Shown here: piece by piece, positions 1 to 8,217 of the stretch
Numbering within the stretch: position 1 is the stretch's first letter
Layout of the letters: each line of letters begins with the position of its first letter
Assembly: GCF_032464895.1 (NCBI RefSeq)
Contig: NZ_JAWDIC010000001.1
Coordinates: forward strand, 682,001-746,000
From: Phycicoccus sp. M110.8
Lineage (GTDB): Bacteria > Actinomycetota > Actinomycetes > Actinomycetales > Dermatophilaceae
DNA length: 64,000 nucleotides
Reading direction: 5' to 3'
Program-made: the position numbers and the translations under genes
The notes under the pieces: generated by a model
The model's input: the letters and a program-made list of their open reading frames with translations, nothing else
The model's database searches: none
Told to the model about the DNA's origin: nothing

Positions 1-279
1 CCGGTCGTGGGCGTGTCACCGCTCATCGGCGGTATGCCGGTGCGCGGCCACGCGGACGCGTGCCTGTCCGCCATCGGGGTCGAGTCCACCGCGGGTGCGG
101 TGGCCGGCCTGTACGAGGACTTCCTCGACGGGTGGCTCGTGGCACCCGACGACGTCGACGCGGTGAAGCTCCCCCGGGCCACGGTGGTCGGGCGGCCGCT
201 CCTGATGACCGACCGGGAGGCGGCGGCGGACATCGCCGGCGCCGCCCTCGACCTCGCGCTCGAGCTCCGGGCGCGCTGA
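1..279 (+). CDS. cofD: 2-phospho-L-lactate transferase CofD/FbiA, C-terminal part
   Basis: The reading frame is open from the first base, so this is the last 92 codons of a gene that starts outside the window. The visible residues begin PVVGVSPLIGG and continue with MPVRGHAD and a GVE..AGVA-like helix, which is the pattern of the C-terminal third of CofD (FbiA). That enzyme transfers the phospholactate or phosphoenolpyruvate moiety to the deazaflavin Fo in coenzyme F420 synthesis. The stop TGA is followed after 1 bp by the GTG start of cofE, so the two are surely co-transcribed. An F420-type oxidoreductase gene lies at 39.8-40.9 kb. The identification is a family inference from about 90 residues. 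Confidence 0.85.
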   Translation, partial: PVVGVSPLIGGMPVRGHADACLSAIGVESTAGAVAGLYEDFLDGWLVAPDDVDAVKLPRATVVGRPLLMTDREAAADIAGAALDLALELRAR

Positions 280-280
280 G

Positions 281-1312
281 GTGCGGCTCGAGGTCATCGG
301 GGTCGAGGGGGTCCCGGAGGTCCGTGCCGACGACGACCTGGCCGCCCTGCTCGTCGAGGCCTGCGCGGCCATGGCCGTCGACCTCGTGGACGGCGACGTG
401 GTCGTCGTCTCGAGCAAGGTCGTGTCGAAGTCGCTGGGCCTGTGGGCCGACACGAGCGACCGTTCCGCCGCCGTCGTCGGGCAGACCGTGCGCGTGGTGG
501 CCGAGCGGATGGCAGGCGACCGGGTGACCCGGATCGTCCAGGCCACGAGCGGCCCGGTCATGGCCGCGGCCGGGGTGGACGCCTCGAACACGGGCGGGGT
601 CGACGGGCTGCTGCTGCTGCCCGACGACCCGGACGCCGAGGCCGCGCGGCTGCGCGAGCGGCTGCTGGTGCTCACCGGGCTCACCCGGCTCGGGGTGGTC
701 GTGAGCGACACCGCCGGGCGGCCGTGGCGGGTGGGGCAGACCGACTTCGCGCTCGGCGCTGCCGGGGTGCAGGTCACCGACGACCTGCGCGGCAGCGTGG
801 ACGCCGACGGTGCGCCCCTCAGCGTCACCAGCCGGGCCGTCGCGGACGAGCTCGCGGCCGCCGCCGACCTGGTCAAGGGCAAGGTCTCGCACGTCCCGGC
901 CGCGGTGGTCCGCGGCTCGGGCTGGGCCGGCGAGGTCGTCGGCGCGGGCGCGCGCTCACTGGTCAGGACGGGGCGGGAGGACTGGTTCGGCCTCGGCCGG
1001 GTCGAGGCCGTCCGGTCCGCGCTCGGGGTCCCGCCGGGCTCCCCCGCCGCCCTCGAGGACGGCATCGCCTCCGTCGCCCCCGAGGCGGTGGCCGAGCGTG
1101 TGGCCCGAGCCGTGCGGGTGGCCTTGCGCGGCTGCCCGGACGCCGCCGTGGACGTCGGGCCCGGCCACCTGCGCGTCCAGGCGGACTCCGGCTACCAGCT
1201 CGGGGTGGCCGTCAGCCGGCTGCGGACGGCACTGTGGGGCGAGGGCGTCGAGGTCGCCGACCCGCCCGAGCCGAGTGGGCTCGAAGCCGTCCTGCACCTA
1301 CCGAACGCCTGA
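281..1312 (+). CDS. cofE: Coenzyme F420-0:L-glutamate ligase (CofE/FbiB)
   Basis: Encodes 343 aa. The enzyme adds gamma-linked glutamates to F420-0, using GTP. The CofE domain spans about residues 1-245, with VVVVSSKVVSKSLG near residue 45 and the conserved SDTAGRPWR.GQTDFALG.AG block near 143-165. Mycobacterial FbiB is about 448 aa because it carries a C-terminal FMN-binding nitroreductase-like domain that reduces dehydro-F420-0. Here the extension after the CofE domain is only about 95 residues and does not look like that domain to me, so reduction may need a separate enzyme. The start is GTG, 1 bp after the cofD stop. It faces the next gene tail to tail. Confidence 0.9.
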   Translation: MRLEVIGVEGVPEVRADDDLAALLVEACAAMAVDLVDGDVVVVSSKVVSKSLGLWADTSDRSAAVVGQTVRVVAERMAGDRVTRIVQATSGPVMAAAGVDASNTGGVDGLLLLPDDPDAEAARLRERLLVLTGLTRLGVVVSDTAGRPWRVGQTDFALGAAGVQVTDDLRGSVDADGAPLSVTSRAVADELAAAADLVKGKVSHVPAAVVRGSGWAGEVVGAGARSLVRTGREDWFGLGRVEAVRSALGVPPGSPAALEDGIASVAPEAVAERVARAVRVALRGCPDAAVDVGPGHLRVQADSGYQLGVAVSRLRTALWGEGVEVADPPEPSGLEAVLHLPNA

Positions 1313-1401
1313 CCCCGACCCCGGCCTCCCCGCCCGCGTCGCGCCACGACCCGTTCGCGCACCTGGCGCGCGTCCCGCGCCCCCGGCCGGGTCGGCGGGT
1401 G

Positions 1402-2409
1402 TCAGCGCTGGCGGTTGGGCAGGTGCGTCCGCGGCGCCATCCGCGGCCCGCGGCGCGGACGCATGGCACCGCTCAGCTCGAGCAGCCGCTGCACCCGGAA
1501 CCGGTGACCGCGGTACGGCTCGAGCACCTCGGCCATCTCCTCGTCGCCGAGCGCCTCGCCGGTCAGCGCCCAGGTGACGTTCTTGGCCACGTGGTAGTCG
1601 CCGAAGCTCACGGCGTCGGCGTCACCGAACGCGCGCTGCGCCGTCTCGGCCGCGGTCCAGACCCCGATGCCGGGTACCGCCCGCAGGCGCCGCCCTGCCT
1701 CCCGTGGCGGCAGGACCGCGGCCTGCTCCAGCCGCCCCGCGACCTTGGCGGCCCGCACGGCCGTGCCCGACCGGGCACCGTCGACCGAGGCCCGCAGCCA
1801 CTCCCAGGACGGGATGGCGGCCCAGCCCGCCGCGTCCGGGGCGACCCACAGCCGCCGGTCGGCCCCCGGCCCGGGCGCGCGCGAGCCGAACCGCCGCACG
1901 AGCGCGCGGTACCCCCCGAAGGCCTCCTGCCCGGTCACCTTCTGCTCGATAGCGGCGGGCACGAGGGCGTGCAGCACCAGGCCGGACCGCGGGACGTGCC
2001 ACGCGGCATACCTCCGGTGTGCCTGTGCCACCTGCGGGTGGTGCGCCACGAAGTCGCCGTCGTCGTCGTCGGCCCCGAGCAGGGACGGCACCTGCTCCAG
2101 CGCCCACTGCGCTCCCGGGCCCCAGGCCGTCGCGTGCACCTCGGCGAGGTCCGAGCGCTGGACCAGCCGCAGCGTCGCCGGCCCGGCAGGCGTGGGCAGG
2201 CCGAGCCACCACCCGTCACCCCGGTCGGACTGGAACGTGGGGTCGCCGGCCCCGCGGCGGAACGCCGCGACGACGAGCCCGACCGCCGTCGGGCGAGCGG
2301 GCCGCCACACACGGGTCGACTCGGCGGACGGGGACACCAGGCCATTCTCGCGCGTTGCCCCGACAGACCACCGGTCGCCCGGCAGCTCGCCGGACTCCGA
2401 CCGGGCCAC
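1402..2409 (-). CDS. AlkA-like DNA-3-methyladenine glycosylase (HhH-GPD family)
   Basis: Encodes 335 aa. The C-terminal half carries the helix-hairpin-helix/GPD signature: LRAVPGIGVWTA near residue 245 followed by the Asp of SFGDYHV, the expected catalytic aspartate that expels alkylated bases during base excision repair. QEAFGGYRALVRRFG upstream is also typical of the AlkA fold. There is no C-terminal Fe-S cysteine cluster, so it is not an EndoIII/MutY type. The start is GTG; other in-frame starts exist and the N-terminal 30 residues are uncertain. It is divergent from the DUF3105 gene, with 53 bp between them. Confidence 0.85.
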   Translation of the reverse strand: MARSESGELPGDRWSVGATRENGLVSPSAESTRVWRPARPTAVGLVVAAFRRGAGDPTFQSDRGDGWWLGLPTPAGPATLRLVQRSDLAEVHATAWGPGAQWALEQVPSLLGADDDDGDFVAHHPQVAQAHRRYAAWHVPRSGLVLHALVPAAIEQKVTGQEAFGGYRALVRRFGSRAPGPGADRRLWVAPDAAGWAAIPSWEWLRASVDGARSGTAVRAAKVAGRLEQAAVLPPREAGRRLRAVPGIGVWTAAETAQRAFGDADAVSFGDYHVAKNVTWALTGEALGDEEMAEVLEPYRGHRFRVQRLLELSGAMRPRRGPRMAPRTHLPNRQR

Positions 2410-2462
2410 CGGGCGAGGACCGTAGACTCTGCGCGAACCGCCCCCGACTCCCCGAGGAACCC

Positions 2463-3164
2463 GTGAGCAACAAGCGTGCGAGCCAGGACCGCAAGGCCCG
2501 ACTGGCCGAGATCCAACAGCAGCAGAAGGCCAAGGAGCGCAGGGTCGCCGGGATGATCATCGTCGGCTGCCTCGTCCTGCTGGCCGCCCTCGGTGGTGTC
2601 GTCCTGTTCGCGGTCAACGACGCGAAGGCCGGCCAGCTGCCGAACCTCGGTGCCTCCCTCGCGGCCGCGAAGTGCCAGCCGATCACGACCGACCCCAACA
2701 CCGGCAGCGGCGAGCACGTCGGCCCGGGCACGAACAAGCCGGACGAGACGTCGGTGAAGTACGACACCGTCCCGCCGAGCCACGGCCCCCACTTCGCCAC
2801 CCCGGACGTCAGCGGCCGCGACTTCTACACCGCCGCCGACCGGCCGCCGCTCGAGGTCCTCGTGCACAACCTCGAGCACGGCTACACGATCCTCTGGTAC
2901 GACGGCACCAAGGTGAAGGACACCAAGCTGCTCAAGGAGATCGCCGACAAGGCGGACAAGCAGCCCGAGGCCTCCGGCAAGTTCAAGGTCGTCGAGTGGG
3001 ACGCCAGCCGCGGAGCCTTCCCCGCCGGCACGCCGTACGCGCTGTCGCACTGGGCCTCCGACGCCGGTCACCGCCAGATGTGCGGTGACCTGTCCGGCAA
3101 GGTCGTGATGGACTTCATCACCAAGTACCCGAAGGACAACACCCAGGAGCCCGGCGCCGCCTGA
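2463..3164 (+). CDS. DUF3105 family membrane-anchored extracytoplasmic protein
   Basis: Encodes 233 aa. The N-terminus is strongly basic and Gln/Lys-rich (residues 1-30), followed by one transmembrane segment (about 32-54) and an extracellular domain. The domain has VPPSHGPH, LVHNLEHGYTILWY and LSHWASDAGH motifs, the conserved His-rich pattern of DUF3105. Cysteines near residues 71 and 204 could pair outside the cell. The function of the family is unknown; the clustered histidines suggest metal or small-molecule binding, which is inference. GTG at 2463 is chosen because GAGGAAC sits just upstream and because the hydrophobic anchor follows at the usual distance. A TAGACT box lies at 2425-2430. 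Confidence 0.85.
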   Translation: MSNKRASQDRKARLAEIQQQQKAKERRVAGMIIVGCLVLLAALGGVVLFAVNDAKAGQLPNLGASLAAAKCQPITTDPNTGSGEHVGPGTNKPDETSVKYDTVPPSHGPHFATPDVSGRDFYTAADRPPLEVLVHNLEHGYTILWYDGTKVKDTKLLKEIADKADKQPEASGKFKVVEWDASRGAFPAGTPYALSHWASDAGHRQMCGDLSGKVVMDFITKYPKDNTQEPGAA

Positions 3165-3199
3165 CGCCGCGACCGCCCTTCCTGGCTGCAGAGAGACGA

Positions 3200-3232
3200 C
3201 GAGGGCCGCCCGCACACCGCGGGCGGCCCTCG
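3200..3232. terminator. Perfect hairpin between convergent genes
   Basis: Fourteen-bp perfect stem with a 5-nt loop (ACACC), arms at 3200-3213 and 3219-3232. It lies between the DUF3105 stop and the stop of the minus-strand methyltransferase, so it can serve both directions. There is no U-tract, as is usual in high-GC actinobacteria. Confidence 0.8.
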
Positions 3233-3263
3233 TGCATGGTGCCGGGGAGAGGGGCTCGCCGCG

Positions 3264-4139
3264 TCAGCGGGCCTGGCGGCGGCGGAAGGTCAGCAGGATG
3301 AAGGTGTAGTCCAGGTCCACGCGGTCCCAGTGCACCGGACGCTCGGCGTGCGACAGGGCGTCCGAGGTCGAGAGGTCGCCGACCAGCTCGAGCCCCGCGG
3401 CGTCGGCCATCGAGACGAGGGCGCTGATGTCCGCCGGGCCGAAGATCTTCACCGGCGTGCCGTATGCCGTGCGGCCGGTGGTGTCGGGCGGGTCCTGGTC
3501 GTAGTCGGTCGAGACGCAGAGCACCCCTCCGGGACGCAGCACCCGTGCGCTCTCGCGCAGGAAGCCCTCCAGCGGCACGCCGTGCTCGATGACGGACATG
3601 CAGGTGATGGCGTCGAGCGAGCAGTCGGGCAGGCCCGTGGCGGTCACGTCACCGTGCCGGAACACGACGCCGTCCCGGCGCACCTCGTCGCCGAACTCGA
3701 GGTTGATGCCGAGCAGGGAGTCGGGGGCACCGCCCAGGCCGTAGAGCCGCAGCCAGGGCAGGACGGGCGAGTAGCGCGCGCTGCCGGCGTCCATGACCCG
3801 CGCCGTGCGCGAGCCGTCGTCGGCCAGCGTCAGGACGGCGCCCACCGCGCCGAGGGCGTCCCAGTTCTTCGGTTGGTCGCGGTGCAGCGGCAGGCGCAGG
3901 TGCTTCCCCTCGGCCACGGCCCGCTCCCAGTCGGCAGCGGTCCGCAGGACGGCGGTGGGGGGCACCGACCGCGGGACCGGCCGGTTCGCGGCATACCCGC
4001 GCCTGGCCTCGGCCCGGCGCTGCACGGCGACGCGCGCCCACAGCACGTGCTCGGCGGCACGCTTGGCGACGGCGAGCAGGGGTCCCCCGGGCGGCGCGGC
4101 GACCTGGCCCGAGGCAGCGGCCTCGTCTGGAGTCGTCAT
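3264..4139 (-). CDS. Class I SAM-dependent methyltransferase
   Basis: Encodes 291 aa. A degenerate SAM-binding motif I appears at VMDAGSARYSPVLPWL (about residue 115), an acidic motif II region at HGDVTATGLPDCSLDAI (about 165) and a post-motif at RVLRPGGVLCVSTD (about 202). This is the layout of small-molecule or glycan methyltransferases. The substrate is not visible; the glycosyltransferases directly upstream suggest a sugar of the surface polymer. Its last 90 residues resemble the C-terminal part of the GT4 fusion protein at 5132-7051 (GPADI.ALV..A...GLELVGDL against GPADVRGVL..A.DLGFVLVGDL), so the two are probably paralogous. It has its own leaderless promoter. Confidence 0.8.
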   Translation of the reverse strand: MTTPDEAAASGQVAAPPGGPLLAVAKRAAEHVLWARVAVQRRAEARRGYAANRPVPRSVPPTAVLRTAADWERAVAEGKHLRLPLHRDQPKNWDALGAVGAVLTLADDGSRTARVMDAGSARYSPVLPWLRLYGLGGAPDSLLGINLEFGDEVRRDGVVFRHGDVTATGLPDCSLDAITCMSVIEHGVPLEGFLRESARVLRPGGVLCVSTDYDQDPPDTTGRTAYGTPVKIFGPADISALVSMADAAGLELVGDLSTSDALSHAERPVHWDRVDLDYTFILLTFRRRQAR

Positions 4140-4145
4140 TGGCGC

Positions 4146-4151
4146 AACCTA
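4146..4151 (-). promoter_or_regulatory. -10 box for the methyltransferase gene
   Basis: TAGGTT on the minus strand, 6 nt before ATG 4139. This predicts a leaderless transcript and overlaps the stop of the upstream membrane-protein gene. Confidence 0.6.
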
Positions 4152-5132
4152 TCGTTCCCGGTCCTCGGGCACGACGACGTGCTCCGCCACCCGCTCCTCG
4201 CGCGAGGTCAGCAAGTGGTGGGAGCGCGCGTAGGCCCACCCGAGCAGCGCGAAGACGACGTCGGCCATGACCGTCAGGAACCGCGAGATCACGACCACGG
4301 CCGTCGCGGCCGAGGTCGAGGTCACGGGTCCGAGGATGAGGACGAGCAGGCCCTCGCGGACCCCCACCCCGGCGGGCAGCAGGACGCTGAACATCGCCAG
4401 CGAGGACGCCAGGGCGAAGCCGCTGAGGGTCCCCAGCACGAGCCGGCCCCCGTCGTACCCGCTGCTCGTGGCCCGCGCCAGGACCAGCACGTGGGAGCCG
4501 GAGGCGAGCCACGCCCCGATGAACAGGGCGCTGGAGGTGAGCACGGCACGGCCGGACAGGGTGTGCTCGAGCGGCTCGCGGCGCAGGACGCGCAGCACCA
4601 GCGCGATGCCCCAGTTGAGCAGGCGCGGGTAGAGGACCACGGCCAGCAGCGGCACGACGAGCAGCAGGAACCACCCGGTCGTCGCCGCTCCCCCACCGAG
4701 GCCGAGGAGCAGCGGCAGCGCGGGCAGCCCGACGATGAGCCCGCAGATGGCGGCCAGCGCGACGCTGACGAAGGCCACGACGGCCGACCGGCGCCGCGGG
4801 ATCTCCAACCGCGCGCCCATCTCCGCCTGGGCCACGATGCTCCAGACGGCGCCGGGCAGGTACTTGCCGAGCTGGCCGACGAAGAACACGCCGCCGGCCG
4901 GGGCCACGTGCAGCGGGGTGCCGAGGTCGGCGAGCAGCACCCGCCACCCCAGCATGGTCAGGATCGGGGGGATGCAGACGAGCAGGGCGGCCAGGGCGAA
5001 CGTGCCGCCGTCGATGCGGTCGATGTCCTCCGAGACCTCGGCCCAGTTGTGGGCGACCGCGAGCGCGACGGCCGTGACCACCAGCAGGGCGAGGGCGATC
5101 CGCAGGACGGTGAAGACCCGGGCGCGCGTCAT
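4149..5132 (-). CDS. Lysylphosphatidylglycerol synthase/UPF0104-type integral membrane protein
   Basis: Encodes 327 aa, nearly all hydrophobic, with about eight transmembrane helices. The N-terminal helix (RIALALLVVTAVALAVA) and the mid-protein blocks LGKYLPGAVWSI and LPAGVGVREGLLV are characteristic of the UPF0104 family, related to the membrane part of MprF. Members sit beside glycosyltransferases and are thought to flip or transport lipid-linked sugars. The role here is inferred from context. The ATG overlaps the stop of the GT4 fusion gene as TGATG, so translation is probably coupled. Confidence 0.82.
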   Translation of the reverse strand: MTRARVFTVLRIALALLVVTAVALAVAHNWAEVSEDIDRIDGGTFALAALLVCIPPILTMLGWRVLLADLGTPLHVAPAGGVFFVGQLGKYLPGAVWSIVAQAEMGARLEIPRRRSAVVAFVSVALAAICGLIVGLPALPLLLGLGGGAATTGWFLLLVVPLLAVVLYPRLLNWGIALVLRVLRREPLEHTLSGRAVLTSSALFIGAWLASGSHVLVLARATSSGYDGGRLVLGTLSGFALASSLAMFSVLLPAGVGVREGLLVLILGPVTSTSAATAVVVISRFLTVMADVVFALLGWAYARSHHLLTSREERVAEHVVVPEDRER

Positions 5133-7051
5133 CAGCGCCGCCTCAGGGTCAGGCGCAGCAGGCTGTATGCCGCGTCGGTGCGCCGGGAGGTGCCGCTGGC
5201 CCGGCGCATCCGCTCGGTGATGTCGCCGTCGAGGTCGCCCACCAGCACGAAGCCGAGGTCGTGCGCACGGGCCAGCACACCGCGGACGTCGGCCGGGCCG
5301 AGCGCCCCCTCGGCGCCGAGGTGGCCGATCGGCAGGGTGAGGCAGAGCAGGCCGCCGGAGCGCAGCGCCCACGACGCCTGGCTCATCGCCTCGTCGACGT
5401 CGTCGGCGTCGCAGCCGCCGGGGTGCAGCCGCACGATGACGTCGAGCGAGGCCGTGTCGACGTCGAGCACCTCGACGCTGGAGCGCGGTCCGGTGAGCTC
5501 GAGCTCCACGGGCGCGAACCCGATGGCGCGGGCCCAGCGGGACAGGGGCGAGCGGCTGCCGCTCTCGTCGACGATGACCGCGCTGCGCCGCCCGTCGTCG
5601 CGCACGCGGACGATCGCCGCGAGCGTGCCCAGGGCGGCCCAGGCGGCGATGCCGTCGGAGCACCGGGGCAGGCCGAGGGCGCGGGCGAAGGCCTTGGCGT
5701 CGTCGGCGTCCTGCGCGTCGGCGAGGACGTCGGACGGCCGGATCCAGTCGGGCAGGTCGGTCGGCCCGAGCTCGACGTCCGGCCGGGCGGCGGCCACGAG
5801 TCCCCGAACGCCGGTCGCGAGCCGCCGGCCGAGGCGGCCGGCGACCGCGGCCGCACCGGTCTCCTGCGGCTCGTCGTCCTCGGGGGCGTCCGGCTCCGCA
5901 GCCGGCTCGACGCTCGCGAGCGCCTCGATGGCACCGAGGTAGCGCGCCCAGGGCCCCGACAGGTCCGGCGGCCGCACGGCCGACCGGAGCTGCTCGGCAT
6001 ACCCGGGCTCGGCGAGGCGCCGCAGGGCACCGACGAGGGCCTCGCGGTCGTTCGGGGGCACGACGAGCCCGTCGACCCCGTCGCGGACCTGGCGGCCGAA
6101 GCCGGCGACGTCCGTGGCCAGGACCGGGAGGCCGTGGCGCTGGCCGAGCAGGGCGTTCTGCGAGGCGGTGGCGCTGCGATAGGTCAGGGTGAGCACGTCG
6201 TGGCCGGCGAGCAGTGGCGCGAGCCGCTCGGCGGGCACGTAGCCGCCGTGGACCTCGACCCGGCCCCGCAGCCGCGGGTCGGCGGCGAGCTGCTTGACCC
6301 GGTCACCGGCGGCCCCCCACATCTCCCCGGCGACGGTGAGCGTGGGACCGGGCACCTCGGCCAGGGCCTCGAGGAGCAGGTCGACGCCCTTGTACTCGCG
6401 GACCAGGCCGAGGGCCAGGAGCCGCGGAGGCCCGTCGTGCTCGGGCCGGTCGACCGGCGGCCCGCCGGGCAGGTGCGGCGGCAGCTCGGCGACCGCGACG
6501 TGCGGGGCGTGCAGCTCGCGGGCCAGGCGGGCCTGGTCCTCGCTGTGGACCAGGACCGCGTCGACCCGCTCGAGGAACTGCTGCATGAGCTCGCGGTCGC
6601 CGACGTGCGGCTCGTGCGGCAGGACGTTGTGCGCGATGACGACGGTGCGCGGGTGGCCCGGTCGCACGGAGCGTCCGGCAACCGTGCGCCGCCCGACGCC
6701 GGCGGCGCGCAGGAGCGCGAGGTGGGCCGGGACGACCGCCGGGATGACGTGCACGACGAGGACGACGTCGAAGGAGCGCAGCCGGCGGCCGGTGCGCACC
6801 CACGTGTCGGGGCGCGCCCAGCTCAGGGCGCGGACGGTGCGCGGGAACGGGTCCACGTCGGGGGCACCCCCGGGGACCGCCTGCTCACCCGGGTAGAGCT
6901 TGCTGGGGTACAGGTGCGACCACGAGACCAGGGTGACGTCGTGCCCGGCGTCGGCGAGCTCGTGCGCGAGGCTCGTCGTGTGGGCGGCGACCCCGCCCTT
7001 GTAGGGGTGGGTCGGACCGACGACCGCGACCTTGAGCGACGCCGTGCTCAC
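5132..7051 (-). CDS. GT4 glycosyltransferase fused to a methyltransferase-like domain
   Basis: Encodes 639 aa. Residues 1-365 form a GT-B, family 4 glycosyltransferase: PTHPYKGGVAAHTTSLAHEL at the start, LALGLVREYKGVDLLLEAL near 215 and a sugar-nucleotide region ending LVVPPNDREALVGAL. An acidic, Pro-rich linker (about 375-400) leads to a second domain (about 425-639) with ASLDVIVRLHPGG, WALRSGGLLCLTLP and DLGFVLVGDLDGD, which matches the tail of the methyltransferase at 3264-4139. The first half of that domain lacks a clear SAM-binding glycine motif, so it may be inactive. GTG 7051 overlaps the upstream stop as GTGA. Confidence 0.82.
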   Translation of the reverse strand: MSTASLKVAVVGPTHPYKGGVAAHTTSLAHELADAGHDVTLVSWSHLYPSKLYPGEQAVPGGAPDVDPFPRTVRALSWARPDTWVRTGRRLRSFDVVLVVHVIPAVVPAHLALLRAAGVGRRTVAGRSVRPGHPRTVVIAHNVLPHEPHVGDRELMQQFLERVDAVLVHSEDQARLARELHAPHVAVAELPPHLPGGPPVDRPEHDGPPRLLALGLVREYKGVDLLLEALAEVPGPTLTVAGEMWGAAGDRVKQLAADPRLRGRVEVHGGYVPAERLAPLLAGHDVLTLTYRSATASQNALLGQRHGLPVLATDVAGFGRQVRDGVDGLVVPPNDREALVGALRRLAEPGYAEQLRSAVRPPDLSGPWARYLGAIEALASVEPAAEPDAPEDDEPQETGAAAVAGRLGRRLATGVRGLVAAARPDVELGPTDLPDWIRPSDVLADAQDADDAKAFARALGLPRCSDGIAAWAALGTLAAIVRVRDDGRRSAVIVDESGSRSPLSRWARAIGFAPVELELTGPRSSVEVLDVDTASLDVIVRLHPGGCDADDVDEAMSQASWALRSGGLLCLTLPIGHLGAEGALGPADVRGVLARAHDLGFVLVGDLDGDITERMRRASGTSRRTDAAYSLLRLTLRRR

Positions 7052-8142
7052 ACACCCGCCCGCGAGCGCACGACCAGGTCGGACAGCAGCGCCAGCGACC
7101 CGATCATGATGCCGCTGACGATCAGCAGCACGGTGCTCGCCGGGAAGTAGAACGGGTGGCGGACCATGTCGACGACGGCCTTGACGACGCCGATGACGAT
7201 CATCCACAGGGCCGGCGGCATGAGGACCTTGAGCGGGTCGAAGTACATGACCATCCGCAGCACCTGCAGGATGTAGCGGTAGGCGTCGCGCACGAAGTGG
7301 AACTTGCTCTCCCCCGCACGCTTGGCGTAGCTCGTCGGCACGTACTTGATGTCGTGCTGGTTGGACAGGAACGCCAGCGTGATGGTCGTGACGCAGCTGA
7401 ACCCGGGGGGCAGGAGCCGCAGGTAGGGCAGCGACACCTCGCGCCGGAACGCGCGCAGGCCGGAGTTCAGGTCGGGGATCCTCTGGTTCGTGAGCTTCTC
7501 GGCGATCTTGCGGATGAGCCACTTCGCCGGGACGCGGGCCCACTTGTGCGTGCCCTCCTCGGTGGTGCGGGCGCCGACGACCTGGTCGTAGGTCGGGTCG
7601 TCGCGCAGGATCCGCACGAGCTCGGGGATGCGCTCGTTCTCGTAGGTCATGTCGGCGTCGGTCCAGACGACGATCTCGCCGTACGCCTGCTGGGTGCCGA
7701 TGCGGCGGGCCGTGCCGCTGCCACCGTTGCGGCGGAACGGCATCACGCGGATGTTGGGGTACTCCGCAGCCGCCCGGTGGAGCACCTCGAGGGTGTCATC
7801 GGTCGACGCGTCGTCGATGCAGAGCAGCTCGTACGTCAGCTCGCTGGCGTCCATCGCCGCGGTGATCCGCTCGATCTCGCGCATGACGTGCCGGCCCTCG
7901 TTGTAGCAGGGCAGGACGATGGTGACGTAGGGCTTCGACGGGTCCTCGCCGGGCGCGCGGGTGGCCACCTCGGTCGCCGGCAGGTATGCCGCGTCGGCGG
8001 GGTGCACCGGCACGTCACCGGGCGCCGGGGCGGGCGGGGTCGCGCCGGCCGGGGTCGTCGTCGACGGGGCGGGCAGGCCGGTGCTGATGACCTCGGTCGC
8101 CGGGCTCTCGGGCACCGGGAAGGTCTGGGTAGGTTCGCTCAT
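7048..8142 (-). CDS. GT2 glycosyltransferase, membrane-associated
   Basis: Encodes 364 aa. A Pro/Thr-rich N-terminal tail of about 68 residues precedes a GT-A domain: VTIVLPCYNEG, CIDDASTDDT and the DxD-type metal site WTDADMTYENE. FRRNGGSGTARRIG and DLNSGLRAFRR are typical of dolichyl-phosphate-mannose-synthase-like enzymes that load sugars onto polyprenyl phosphate. Two C-terminal transmembrane helices (about 295-360) anchor it. It is the first gene of a four-gene minus-strand set: this gene, the GT4 fusion, the UPF0104 protein and the methyltransferase. A TAGGCT box lies 10 nt upstream of the ATG. The donor sugar cannot be told. Confidence 0.85.
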   Translation of the reverse strand: MSEPTQTFPVPESPATEVISTGLPAPSTTTPAGATPPAPAPGDVPVHPADAAYLPATEVATRAPGEDPSKPYVTIVLPCYNEGRHVMREIERITAAMDASELTYELLCIDDASTDDTLEVLHRAAAEYPNIRVMPFRRNGGSGTARRIGTQQAYGEIVVWTDADMTYENERIPELVRILRDDPTYDQVVGARTTEEGTHKWARVPAKWLIRKIAEKLTNQRIPDLNSGLRAFRREVSLPYLRLLPPGFSCVTTITLAFLSNQHDIKYVPTSYAKRAGESKFHFVRDAYRYILQVLRMVMYFDPLKVLMPPALWMIVIGVVKAVVDMVRHPFYFPASTVLLIVSGIMIGSLALLSDLVVRSRAGV

Positions 8143-8152
8143 CTCGCCCGCG

Positions 8153-8158
8153 AGCCTA
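8153..8158 (-). promoter_or_regulatory. -10 box for the GT2 operon
   Basis: TAGGCT on the minus strand, 10 nt before ATG 8142. It is slightly further away than in the strictly leaderless cases, so a leader of 3-4 nt is expected. Confidence 0.45.
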
Positions 8159-8217
8159 CCGGCCAGGCACCCTCCCCGAGTTCGTGCGGCGCGGCGCGGT
8201 GTGGAACGGTGGGGTCC

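Noticed and set aside
1313-1401. Possible hairpin between cofE and the glycosylase gene
   Set aside because: The CCGACCCCGGCC/GGCCGGGTCGG pairing needs a bulge and a loop of more than 50 nt.
3330-5942. 870-codon plus-strand open frame across 3.3-5.9 kb
   Set aside because: Antisense to three well-supported minus-strand genes; no recognisable motif.
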